Notes under the pieces: model-generated
The model's input: the letters and a program-made list of their open reading frames with translations, nothing else
What the model was told of the DNA's origin: nothing
The model's database searches: none
Made by a program: the position numbers and the translations under genes
Assembly (NCBI GenBank): GCA_937889545.1
Contig: CALAOT010000070.1
Location: 1 to 64,000, forward strand
Direction: 5' to 3'
Length of the DNA: 64,000 nucleotides
Source of the DNA: an uncultured Opitutaceae bacterium
GTDB lineage: Bacteria; Verrucomicrobiota; Verrucomicrobiia; Opitutales; Opitutaceae
Shown here: positions 44,499 through 52,131 of the stretch, piece by piece
How the letters are laid out: each line of letters opens with the position of its first letter
How positions within the stretch are numbered: the first letter of the stretch is position 1

Positions 44499-47400
44499 CT
44501 AACGGATCGGCACGTCAGAAAGCGAGGGGCCGTGGGAGGCTTCGTTCATGTCATCAAGCGCGCGCTTTGCCTCATTTGCCTCTTGGTCAGCAACATTCAA
44601 ATCCAGCGCCCGCTGAAGCTCCGCCCTGCTTTCGGTCAGTTCCTTGAGCCGATAATGGGACATTCCAAGGTAGAACAGGGTTTCCGGGTCGTCGCCGCGC
44701 AGATGGAGGCTCTCCTGAAGCAAATGGGCTGCCCCGGCATAATCCGCCTTCCGGTAGTCGATGATTCCCAGAACCTTGGCGAGTTCAGGGTCGTCGGGGA
44801 ACGACCCGCGAGCCTTGGCCGCAAGATCATAGGCCTTTTGGTCGTCGTCCAACCGCTGGGCATATAGGAGCGCCAGCCGCCGGGCGGCCGGCGCAAAAAG
44901 CGCATCCGCAGCCAGAATCCTCTCATAGAGGCGCCGGGCCTCGGGAATGTTGCCCTGGCTCTCTCGCGCGAGCGCCAGCACCATGCCCGCCGGAACGTCG
45001 TCGGGGTTCGCTTCGAGAATCTTCTGGGCTTCGGGGAGCGCCGCCTGCGCCAGGGCCGGGCTCTTGCCAGCGGCGATCATCGAGGCCAGGCGCCCTGCAT
45101 TGGACGAAAGCGCGGGTGAAACGGCGCCCTGCGATGCGTCCTTGAGCGTTTCCTCGGCCTCAGACACTTTCCCCGCACTGTAATAGGACCGGGCGAGGTC
45201 GTACATGAGCTCGGGTTCGCCGTGAATCTCCCTCGCCGCCTGCCGGAGCAGGTCCAGCGACCAGCCGTAGTCGCCGGTTTCGTAAAGCAGCCGGCCTAGT
45301 GTATGCGAAATCTGGGAATCGTTGGGGGCGATCTCATGGGCGTTCTTCGCCAGCTCTCTCGCCCTTGCGGGATCATGAAGGGGGCCGGAATAGAGCCGGA
45401 CGAGATCCAGCATCACGGTGACGTCGCGGGGACTGAGCTTGAGGGCTGCTTCGTAGCTCGCGGCAGCATCGCCCGCCCCGCCCTTGCGCGCCTGAATGGC
45501 GGCCAGCCGCAACCGGGCCACGGGATCGTTGGGCTCCGTACGGACCCGGGTTTCCAGATCCGATTGGACTTTTGGATCTGCGGTTGCGGGCTCGATGTCC
45601 AAGAACCCCAGGCGGCGGCGCGCCTCCTCCTTGTCGGGTGACTCGGGCCCGGCCGCTATCGTCTGCTGAAGCGCCAGTCTGGCCGGGCCCTCCTCGCCGA
45701 GCATGTAGTGGGCCATCCCGACATGAAACCGAACCTCAGGATCGGCAGGCTCCTTCTCCGCGGCCTCGAGCAGGTGGGCCAGCGCGGCATGGTAATCGCC
45801 GCGCTTGTAAAGGACCCAGCCGAGCGTGTCGGCGGTGCGCGCGTTGTCAGGCTGCAGCTCCTGCGCCCGTTTTGCGATTTCGAGGGCCTTGTCGGACTGC
45901 CCAAGGTTCTCACTGTAAACGCGAGCAAGATTGTCGAGCGCCGGAACGTTCCTCGGATCGGCGGCAAGCAGCCTCTCGTACGCGGAGCGGGCCGCGTCGA
46001 ATTGTTTCAGCTCTTGGTGGATCAGCCCGATCTGGAGCAGCGCATTTGCATTGTTGGTCTTGTCCGCAAGGGCCGTTAGCTTGTCGAGCGCCTGCTGCTG
46101 CTTGTTTGTGGCCACATAAACCCGGGCCAGAAGCAGGTAGGCAATTTGATACTTTGGATCCAGGTCGATCGCCTTGAGCAGGTCGGACTCGGCACCGTTC
46201 AGATTGCGCTCTGCCAGGTGGATCTTCTCCATCAAGACCCAGGGAGCGGGGGCCTTGGGATACCGCTTTATGAGGCCCTGGACGCGGTCGGTCGCCGCTG
46301 AGTACCCCATCTCCGCCAAATCCAGGTTCACCAACATTTCCAGGGATCTCGCGTAGTCGGGATTGATTGCGACGGATTGTTCAAAGGCCTTGCGGGCATC
46401 TGCCGGGTGTCTTTCGGAGACTTGGAGCATCCCTATTAGAAAGGGAACCTGGGGATCCTTCGGTGCAACCTCCTCCAACCGGTGATAAACCGCCAATGCC
46501 CGATCCGGGCTCTTCTCGGCCAGGTAGGCGCGGGCCAGCAGCAGATAGGCCCGCTCAACCTGCGGCCTTGCCTTGATTATCTGGGCCAGCGTGTCGACAG
46601 CAGCGATTGGATTGCCTTTGCGCAGGTTGAGCTCTGCCATGAGCAGCTGCGCAGCATCGTAATCCGGGGCGATCTGGATCGCCTGGTACAGGCTGTTCTC
46701 CGCCTTGGCGTTGTCGCCTTTTCGCAGGTACGCGAGCGCGAGCCGGTACTTGAGCTGAGCAACGCGGCCATAAGCCCGGTCGAGGTGCTCGAGTTCTTCG
46801 ACCGCGCCCGCCGCGTCGCCCCTGGCGAGCTTCAGATTGCCCCGCTGCAGGAGGGCTTCGTAATTGCCGTTGTCACGGGCAAGGATTCTTTTGATCGCGG
46901 CGTCGCAGTCGTCATACCTCCGCTCATCGAACGCCAGTCTCATGGCCAAGACCCATGCCGGAATGTAGTCGGGCGCCTTCCCGGTCATCTCATCCAGGAT
47001 CTTCCTCGCCTCGGACGCCGCCCCAGTCTCCGCCTTGAATTCCGCGTACCTCAGCCGCCGCGTCGACCGCAGCGGCGCGTTGTCGGCCGCGCTTTTCAGC
47101 GCCTGGTCCGCCTTTTTGAGATCATGGCGATTCCAATAAACCTCGCCCAGCCCCGCGTAGGCATCGCTCGATTTCGGGTCGAGTTCCAGGGCTCTCGTGA
47201 ATTCCTTCTCAGCCCCATCCGTGTCCCGTTGCGCCATCCGCAATGAACCCACGGCGAGATGGTATCCGGAACGGTCCTTGCCCTGCTGCCGCAGCTTTTC
47301 GATCAACTGCCGGGCATCCTCGGCTTCGTTCGACTTGCGTGACGAGTCCGCCAGCAGCAGCAACGCATCTTTCGTCTCGGGCTGACTTTGAAGCACCCGC

Positions 47401-47765
47401 CGGGCAGCCTCGCGTGCCTCCTTCACCAAGCCGAGCGGCAACTCGCACATCCCGAGCTTTACCCGGACGTCGTTGTCCTCAGGCCTCAATTCAGCGGCCT
47501 TCCGGAGATACACGTATGCCAGCGGCAGCCTGCCCTCGTTGAAATAGAGATAGCCCAGCTGGCGGACAGCTGTCGGATCGAACGGTGCAAGCTGCAGGGC
47601 CTTGCGATATTCAATCTCGGCTTCGTCGTAGCTTTCAGCCCCGAAATCTCGATCGCCGCGCGCGAGGCATCGATCCTTGCGGGCCCCTTTGGTGCAGCCG
47701 GCACACACCAGCATTGTGAGAGCAAGAATCAGAACCGATGAAAAGGAAGGTCGCATGGCGATCAT
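44499..47765 (-). CDS. Large TPR-repeat lipoprotein (PrsT-like, exosortase-associated)
   Basis: A 1088-residue lipoprotein, with a lipobox at MLVCAGC about 22 residues from the start. The rest is a long array of about 25-28 tetratricopeptide repeats of 34 residues, for example AEIEYRKALQLAPFDPTAVR, ARSAYERLLAADPRNVPALD and the motif LGWVLYKRGDYHAALAHLLE. Resemblance and context match the PEP-CTERM-associated TPR proteins called PrsT, thought to act in exopolysaccharide export or assembly. The start is the ATG at 47765, which overlaps the exosortase stop (ATGA); the frame is open much further upstream but that is inside the exosortase gene. The 3' end has a partial duplicate downstream. Confidence 0.88.
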   Translation of the reverse strand: MIAMRPSFSSVLILALTMLVCAGCTKGARKDRCLARGDRDFGAESYDEAEIEYRKALQLAPFDPTAVRQLGYLYFNEGRLPLAYVYLRKAAELRPEDNDVRVKLGMCELPLGLVKEAREAARRVLQSQPETKDALLLLADSSRKSNEAEDARQLIEKLRQQGKDRSGYHLAVGSLRMAQRDTDGAEKEFTRALELDPKSSDAYAGLGEVYWNRHDLKKADQALKSAADNAPLRSTRRLRYAEFKAETGAASEARKILDEMTGKAPDYIPAWVLAMRLAFDERRYDDCDAAIKRILARDNGNYEALLQRGNLKLARGDAAGAVEELEHLDRAYGRVAQLKYRLALAYLRKGDNAKAENSLYQAIQIAPDYDAAQLLMAELNLRKGNPIAAVDTLAQIIKARPQVERAYLLLARAYLAEKSPDRALAVYHRLEEVAPKDPQVPFLIGMLQVSERHPADARKAFEQSVAINPDYARSLEMLVNLDLAEMGYSAATDRVQGLIKRYPKAPAPWVLMEKIHLAERNLNGAESDLLKAIDLDPKYQIAYLLLARVYVATNKQQQALDKLTALADKTNNANALLQIGLIHQELKQFDAARSAYERLLAADPRNVPALDNLARVYSENLGQSDKALEIAKRAQELQPDNARTADTLGWVLYKRGDYHAALAHLLEAAEKEPADPEVRFHVGMAHYMLGEEGPARLALQQTIAAGPESPDKEEARRRLGFLDIEPATADPKVQSDLETRVRTEPNDPVARLRLAAIQARKGGAGDAAASYEAALKLSPRDVTVMLDLVRLYSGPLHDPARARELAKNAHEIAPNDSQISHTLGRLLYETGDYGWSLDLLRQAAREIHGEPELMYDLARSYYSAGKVSEAEETLKDASQGAVSPALSSNAGRLASMIAAGKSPALAQAALPEAQKILEANPDDVPAGMVLALARESQGNIPEARRLYERILAADALFAPAARRLALLYAQRLDDDQKAYDLAAKARGSFPDDPELAKVLGIIDYRKADYAGAAHLLQESLHLRGDDPETLFYLGMSHYRLKELTESRAELQRALDLNVADQEANEAKRALDDMNEASHGPSLSDVPIR

Positions 47766-48673
47766 GGGGAGGGTTCGGCTGAAGAAGCATCGCGCGTCCC
47801 ACCGTCCGCAGCCCGGCGAGACTCCGATTTCTGGAGGATTGCCAGGCAAATGTAGAACGGGACAAGCGACAAAACAAAAAAGATCGGGCCGCCGTGCCGG
47901 TGGATATACGAGTCTATCATATCCGGGCCGAAGTGGACGCAGAGCTGCCCGATGGTGAAGATTCGTACGCCGTTTCTGAACAGCGCCACAGGTATCACGG
48001 CCACCACGAGCAGCGCGCGCCTCCAGGGAGTGCGCAGGAACAAATGCGCCGCCAGCAAGCCGATGATGAAAAGCACGAGCGTGGAATGGATGCCGCTGCA
48101 TTCGGGAGCGACCTCGAAGATGAATCCTGGCAATTGGAAAACGAGACCCTGCCGGAATACCGCGGTGCCCGACATCCAGAACAGCAGGTGCGCCGTGTCA
48201 GCCGACGCGTGCTGGAGAAACTGCTCTATCCAGGCGTGCAACTGCGAAGGGATGGGCGCGGCAAGAAAAAGGAACGCCGCTGGGAATGCGATCGCACGAA
48301 GGGTCGCCTTTCCGAGGACGAAGAGGCAGCCCGATGCCAGCAGCAGGATCAACGAGACGGTCATCAGGGCCAAATAGTCGCTGAGTTCGGGCTTCCACCC
48401 CCCGCTCCTTGCCCACCCGTACGAGGCGAGAAACAGCAGCCCGGTCGACAGAGGGATGAGTGCCAAGCGGGGGGCGGGAATGAAACCCGACGGCAGGGCT
48501 CGCCTGCCCGTCCAGATCAGGAATACGCTGATAAGAGGGACCATTGGGATGTACGAATACAGGTCGCTCGAGAATGAAAGCCGTGCCAGATCGCCTATGG
48601 GCCGGGCAAACAAGATGATAAGCGCAGCCGCCACGGCCACCATCCCCGCTAATCTGGACGATTTAGGGGTCAT
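47762..48673 (-). CDS. xrtC: Exosortase (XrtC-like, VPDSG-CTERM class)
   Basis: A 303-residue multi-spanning transpeptidase-like protein. The three catalytic positions are visible: the cysteine in VAPECSGIHST, the arginine in LFRNGVRIFTIG, and the histidine in YIHRHGGPIFFVLSL. It has about eight helices, starting with MVAVAAALIILFARP. Exosortases cut proteins at a C-terminal PEP- or VPDSG-type signal and probably attach them to the envelope. The specific assignment to exosortase C rests on the VPDGG protein nearby and the verrucomicrobial context. It is translationally coupled to the TPR lipoprotein. A 6-bp inverted repeat (GCAGCC-N6-GGCTGC, 48674-48691) sits immediately before the start. Confidence 0.9.
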   Translation of the reverse strand: MTPKSSRLAGMVAVAAALIILFARPIGDLARLSFSSDLYSYIPMVPLISVFLIWTGRRALPSGFIPAPRLALIPLSTGLLFLASYGWARSGGWKPELSDYLALMTVSLILLLASGCLFVLGKATLRAIAFPAAFLFLAAPIPSQLHAWIEQFLQHASADTAHLLFWMSGTAVFRQGLVFQLPGFIFEVAPECSGIHSTLVLFIIGLLAAHLFLRTPWRRALLVVAVIPVALFRNGVRIFTIGQLCVHFGPDMIDSYIHRHGGPIFFVLSLVPFYICLAILQKSESRRAADGGTRDASSAEPSP

Positions 48674-48913
48674 GCAGCCATGGCAGGCTGCGAAAATGCA
48701 TGGGGAAGTAAAGTCCGGGCTTCGCTTGGACGCTGATCATCCTGATGCGTCAAGTGCCCGAATAACCGTCTTTTAGGGTCACGAATTGCAATCCTCTTGC
48801 TAATAGTGGCCGAAACCCAATCTTCACGCAATGCGTCGCCCCGCCATGGAAAACACAAGATCTCATCCAGTGTCGGGTCGTTTCACCTTGTGAGGAGCGA
48901 GGTCGATACAGAA

Positions 48914-49978
48914 ATGGCGGATTCCGATGTTTCCCCGGGTGACGTAATCGTTCACCGGGTCGATCCGACTGAGGACTCCCTGTGGGACGCCGACTTGGCG
49001 GCTTGCCCGGGAGCCACGTTTTTCCACGGCGCGTCCTGGGCGCGGGTGTTGCAGAGTACCTATGGCTTCACACCGGTCTATTTCGCGGTTCGCCACTCGG
49101 GGCGGATTGGGTCCCTGCTGCCGATGATGGATGTCGACAGCTGGCTCACGGGCAGGCGCGGAGTCTCGCTTCCATTCACCGACGAATGCGCGCCGCTCTG
49201 CGCAGACCCGAATTCCTTCAAACGCCTTTATCAAGAGGTTCTGTCCTACGCAAAGACTCGCCGGTGGAAGTACGTGGAATGCCGGGGCGGCCTGCCGCTG
49301 TTTGGTGATGCGTCCCCGTCGGTCTCCTTTCTCGGCCACCGGCTCGAGCTGCGCGGGGGCGAGACCGCGCTCTTCAGCCGCTGCGAAGGTTCGACCAGGC
49401 GCGCGGTACGAAGGGCCGAGCAAAGCGGACTGACTATCGAGTTTTCCAGGGACCTCGAGGCAGTCCGCGCTTTTCACGGATTGCTCTGCAAGACCCGCAG
49501 GCGTCATGGGGTGCCTCCGCAGCCCTTTGGTTTCTTCGCCGGCATCCAGAGCCATGTCCTGGCGCAGAAGCAGGGGTGGGTCGTCCTCGCCCGGTCTGGG
49601 CAGGTGCCGGTGGCGGGCGCAGTCTACTTTAGTTTCGGGAAGACAGCCATTTACAAGTTCGGAGCCTCGGATGAGAAGTTCCAGCACCTGCGGGCCAACA
49701 ATTTGGTCATGTGGGAGGCAATCAAGCACCATGCCCGGGAGGGATTTGAGATCTTGGAATTCGGCCGAACTTCGCTTACCAACCACGGCTTGCAAAAATT
49801 CAAGCTCAGCTGGGGTACGACCGAATACCGGATCGATTATGTGCGGCATGACCTCCGCACAGGTGGCTTTGCCGTCGTTGGTGACGCGGCCTCCGGGTTG
49901 CACACACGCGTTATGGGATTGCTGCCGGCTCCGGTTTTCAAGCTGGTGGGTTCTGCGCTCTATAAACACATGGCCTGA
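48914..49978 (+). CDS. FemAB-like peptidyl/acetyltransferase, exosortase-locus type
   Basis: A 354-residue GNAT-fold protein of the FemAB-related type found in exosortase/EPS loci. Conserved phrases are ATFFHGASWARVLQSTYGFT in the first half, GCEGST-like RRAVRRAEQSGLTIEF in the middle, and the second acetyltransferase half with VLARSGQVPVAGAVYFSFGK followed by YKFGASDEKFQHLRANNLV and EFGRTSLTNHGLQKFK. Function in the pathway is unproven; amino-acid or acyl transfer to an envelope component is plausible. The ATG at 48914 is chosen over 48797, whose additional residues look non-coding. It faces away from the exosortase gene across 240 bases that probably hold both promoters. Confidence 0.82.
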   Translation: MADSDVSPGDVIVHRVDPTEDSLWDADLAACPGATFFHGASWARVLQSTYGFTPVYFAVRHSGRIGSLLPMMDVDSWLTGRRGVSLPFTDECAPLCADPNSFKRLYQEVLSYAKTRRWKYVECRGGLPLFGDASPSVSFLGHRLELRGGETALFSRCEGSTRRAVRRAEQSGLTIEFSRDLEAVRAFHGLLCKTRRRHGVPPQPFGFFAGIQSHVLAQKQGWVVLARSGQVPVAGAVYFSFGKTAIYKFGASDEKFQHLRANNLVMWEAIKHHAREGFEILEFGRTSLTNHGLQKFKLSWGTTEYRIDYVRHDLRTGGFAVVGDAASGLHTRVMGLLPAPVFKLVGSALYKHMA

Positions 49979-49981
49979 TTG

Positions 49982-52105
49982 ATGAACCTTCCTCCCCCTC
50001 CTCTCCTCCCGGCACCGGCAACCTCGTTTCACGACATCCTTTATGTCCTATTCCGGCATAAATGGAAAATCATCATATGCGCGGCGTTGGGCTTTTCCGC
50101 CGCTTCAGCCATCTACCTGAAGCGCCCGCCCCCTTTTCAATCCGAGGCCAAGCTGTTCATCCGGTATGTGTTGGAGAACAGCAACTCCGGAATGCCGGGA
50201 AATGACACAAAGGCGGTTTCTCCGGACCAACGCGGCGACACCATCATCAACACGGAGGTGGCGATCCTGGGCAGCACGGACATTGCCGATCAGGTTGCCG
50301 ATTCAGTCGGGCCTGACAAGATACTGGGCAAGGGAAAAGGCCCCAAGGACCGCGATCACGCAAGCGCGTTGATCCAACAAGGCCTTGTCGTCGAGCCCCT
50401 TCCCAGGAGTAGCGTGATCCGTCTGACATTTGAGAGCCAGGACCCGACCCTGGTCCAGCCCGTCCTCACGGCGATTGTCGACGCCTATTTAAAGAAGCAT
50501 GTCGAGGTCCATCGCGCGATGGGGGCCGTCGGCGACTTCCTGTCCCAGGAAACGGACCAGCTCCGCTCCCGTCTTTCGCAGACCGAGGATGACCTGCGGA
50601 AGGCCAAGGACAAGGCCGGGATCATCTCCCTCGACGATTCAAAGAAAGCGTACGCCGAGCAGGTGTCGAAGATCCGCGGGGACATCTACGCCGCCGAGGC
50701 GGAATTGGCCGAGCGCTCGGCCACGCTGGGTGATCTGGCCAAGCTCGCGCCGCCGGCGAAGGCCGTTGCTCCCAAGGCCGGCACGGAGCCGCCGATCAAT
50801 ACCGCGGTGACCAATGAATACCGCGACACCTGCGGCCGCCTCGAGTGGCTGCAGAAAAACGAACAGCAGCTGCTCCTGCTGTACACGGATCAGAACCAAC
50901 GCGTGAAGGATGTGCGCGCACAGATCGCCGATATCGAGGGCATTAAACAAAAGATCGAGGACAAATACCCGGGGCTGCTCCAATTCACCGCCACCCCATC
51001 GGCGGCCCCTGCGGCCGCAAATGGCATCGACTTGGCCGCAGAATCGGCCCGATTGGACGGCCTCCAGACCAAGATCAAGGTGCTCAACTCGGAACTGGAC
51101 CAGATTCGAAAGGAAGCCGGCAATATTGACCAGTTGGAAGGGACCATATCGGACCTGCAACGCCAGAAGGATCTCGAAGAGGAGAACTACAAGTACTACG
51201 CGGTCCATCTGGAGGCGAACCGGATCGACGAAGCCCTCGGCTCCGGGCGGGCGTTGAACATTGCCGAGATTCAAACGCCGACCCCTCCGCGCGTCGACGT
51301 AACCCGCGAGTGGAAGCTTCTCGGGGGGATCGCCGGGGGAGGCCTCCTCCTCGGCGTCTTATGGGCTTTCCTGATCGAGTTCTATTTCGATCACTCGATC
51401 CGGCGCCCCCAAGACGTGGAGCGGATGCTGCGCATTCCGCTGTTCCTTTCCATCCCCGACTTCGGCAGCAACGGCCACAACCGCCAGGTCTTCCATGAGA
51501 CGCTCCGCGACCGCCTGATCGAGTACTTTGAAAGCCGGAGCCTGACCCATAAGCCAAAGCTTTTGGCAGTGACCGGGGTCGGCCGGAGTTCCGGCGTGAC
51601 GACGACGGCTGCGGGTCTGGCCAAATGCCTGTCGGAAACCGGCGACGGCAACGTGCTTCTGGTCGATATGACGCTCGGCCAGGGATCGACGAAGCAATTC
51701 TACAAGGGCAGCACATCACCCAAGCTGGACCAACTCCTCGACACCCGGGAGACCGCCATGGTGAACGACAAGCTCTTCGTGGTCGGCGAGGGACCCAATA
51801 GCGACAGGCTCTCCCGCGCACTGCCTTCGAGATTCAACCAATTGGTGCCAAAGCTCAAGGCCAGCGACTTTGACTACATCATTTTTGACATGCCACCGGT
51901 CAACCAGATCAGCATCACGCCGCGGTTGGCAGGGTTCATGGACATGGTCCTTCTTGTCGTGGAGTCGGAACAAACGGACCGGGAGATTGCCCGCCAGGCG
52001 GTAGAGTTGCTTGCCTCTTCAAAGGCCCACGTCGGGGTCGTGCTCAATAAGTCCCGGAACTATATGCCGTTGAAGGCTCAACACGATTTCCTTGGCACGG
52101 ATTGA
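49982..52105 (+). CDS. Wzz/Wzc-like chain-length determinant with degenerate ATPase domain
   Basis: A 707-residue inner-membrane protein. A Wzz domain lies at about residues 15-110 with the first helix at IIICAALGFSAASAIYL. A long periplasmic coiled coil follows at about 180-430 with the GNVR-type segment, then a second helix (LLGGIAGGGLLLGVLWAFLI). The C-terminal cytoplasmic domain at about 500-700 resembles the bacterial tyrosine kinase/ParA-like ATPase. However, the Walker A reads VTGVGRSSGVTTTAAGLA, with valine where the lysine should be, and Walker A' reads LLVDMTLGQG in place of the usual LLIDADLR. Walker B (YIIFDMPPV) is kept. There is no terminal tyrosine cluster. It probably controls chain length or export without kinase activity. 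It starts four bases after the FemAB-like stop. Confidence 0.88.
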   Translation: MNLPPPPLLPAPATSFHDILYVLFRHKWKIIICAALGFSAASAIYLKRPPPFQSEAKLFIRYVLENSNSGMPGNDTKAVSPDQRGDTIINTEVAILGSTDIADQVADSVGPDKILGKGKGPKDRDHASALIQQGLVVEPLPRSSVIRLTFESQDPTLVQPVLTAIVDAYLKKHVEVHRAMGAVGDFLSQETDQLRSRLSQTEDDLRKAKDKAGIISLDDSKKAYAEQVSKIRGDIYAAEAELAERSATLGDLAKLAPPAKAVAPKAGTEPPINTAVTNEYRDTCGRLEWLQKNEQQLLLLYTDQNQRVKDVRAQIADIEGIKQKIEDKYPGLLQFTATPSAAPAAANGIDLAAESARLDGLQTKIKVLNSELDQIRKEAGNIDQLEGTISDLQRQKDLEEENYKYYAVHLEANRIDEALGSGRALNIAEIQTPTPPRVDVTREWKLLGGIAGGGLLLGVLWAFLIEFYFDHSIRRPQDVERMLRIPLFLSIPDFGSNGHNRQVFHETLRDRLIEYFESRSLTHKPKLLAVTGVGRSSGVTTTAAGLAKCLSETGDGNVLLVDMTLGQGSTKQFYKGSTSPKLDQLLDTRETAMVNDKLFVVGEGPNSDRLSRALPSRFNQLVPKLKASDFDYIIFDMPPVNQISITPRLAGFMDMVLLVVESEQTDREIARQAVELLASSKAHVGVVLNKSRNYMPLKAQHDFLGTD

Positions 52106-52131
52106 GGTCGGTGCTGGGATGCCGTACCAAA

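Noticed and set aside
48674-48691. 6-bp inverted repeat before the exosortase start, considered as an operator
   Set aside because: Too short and too close to the start codon to distinguish from chance; mentioned only in the gene entry.
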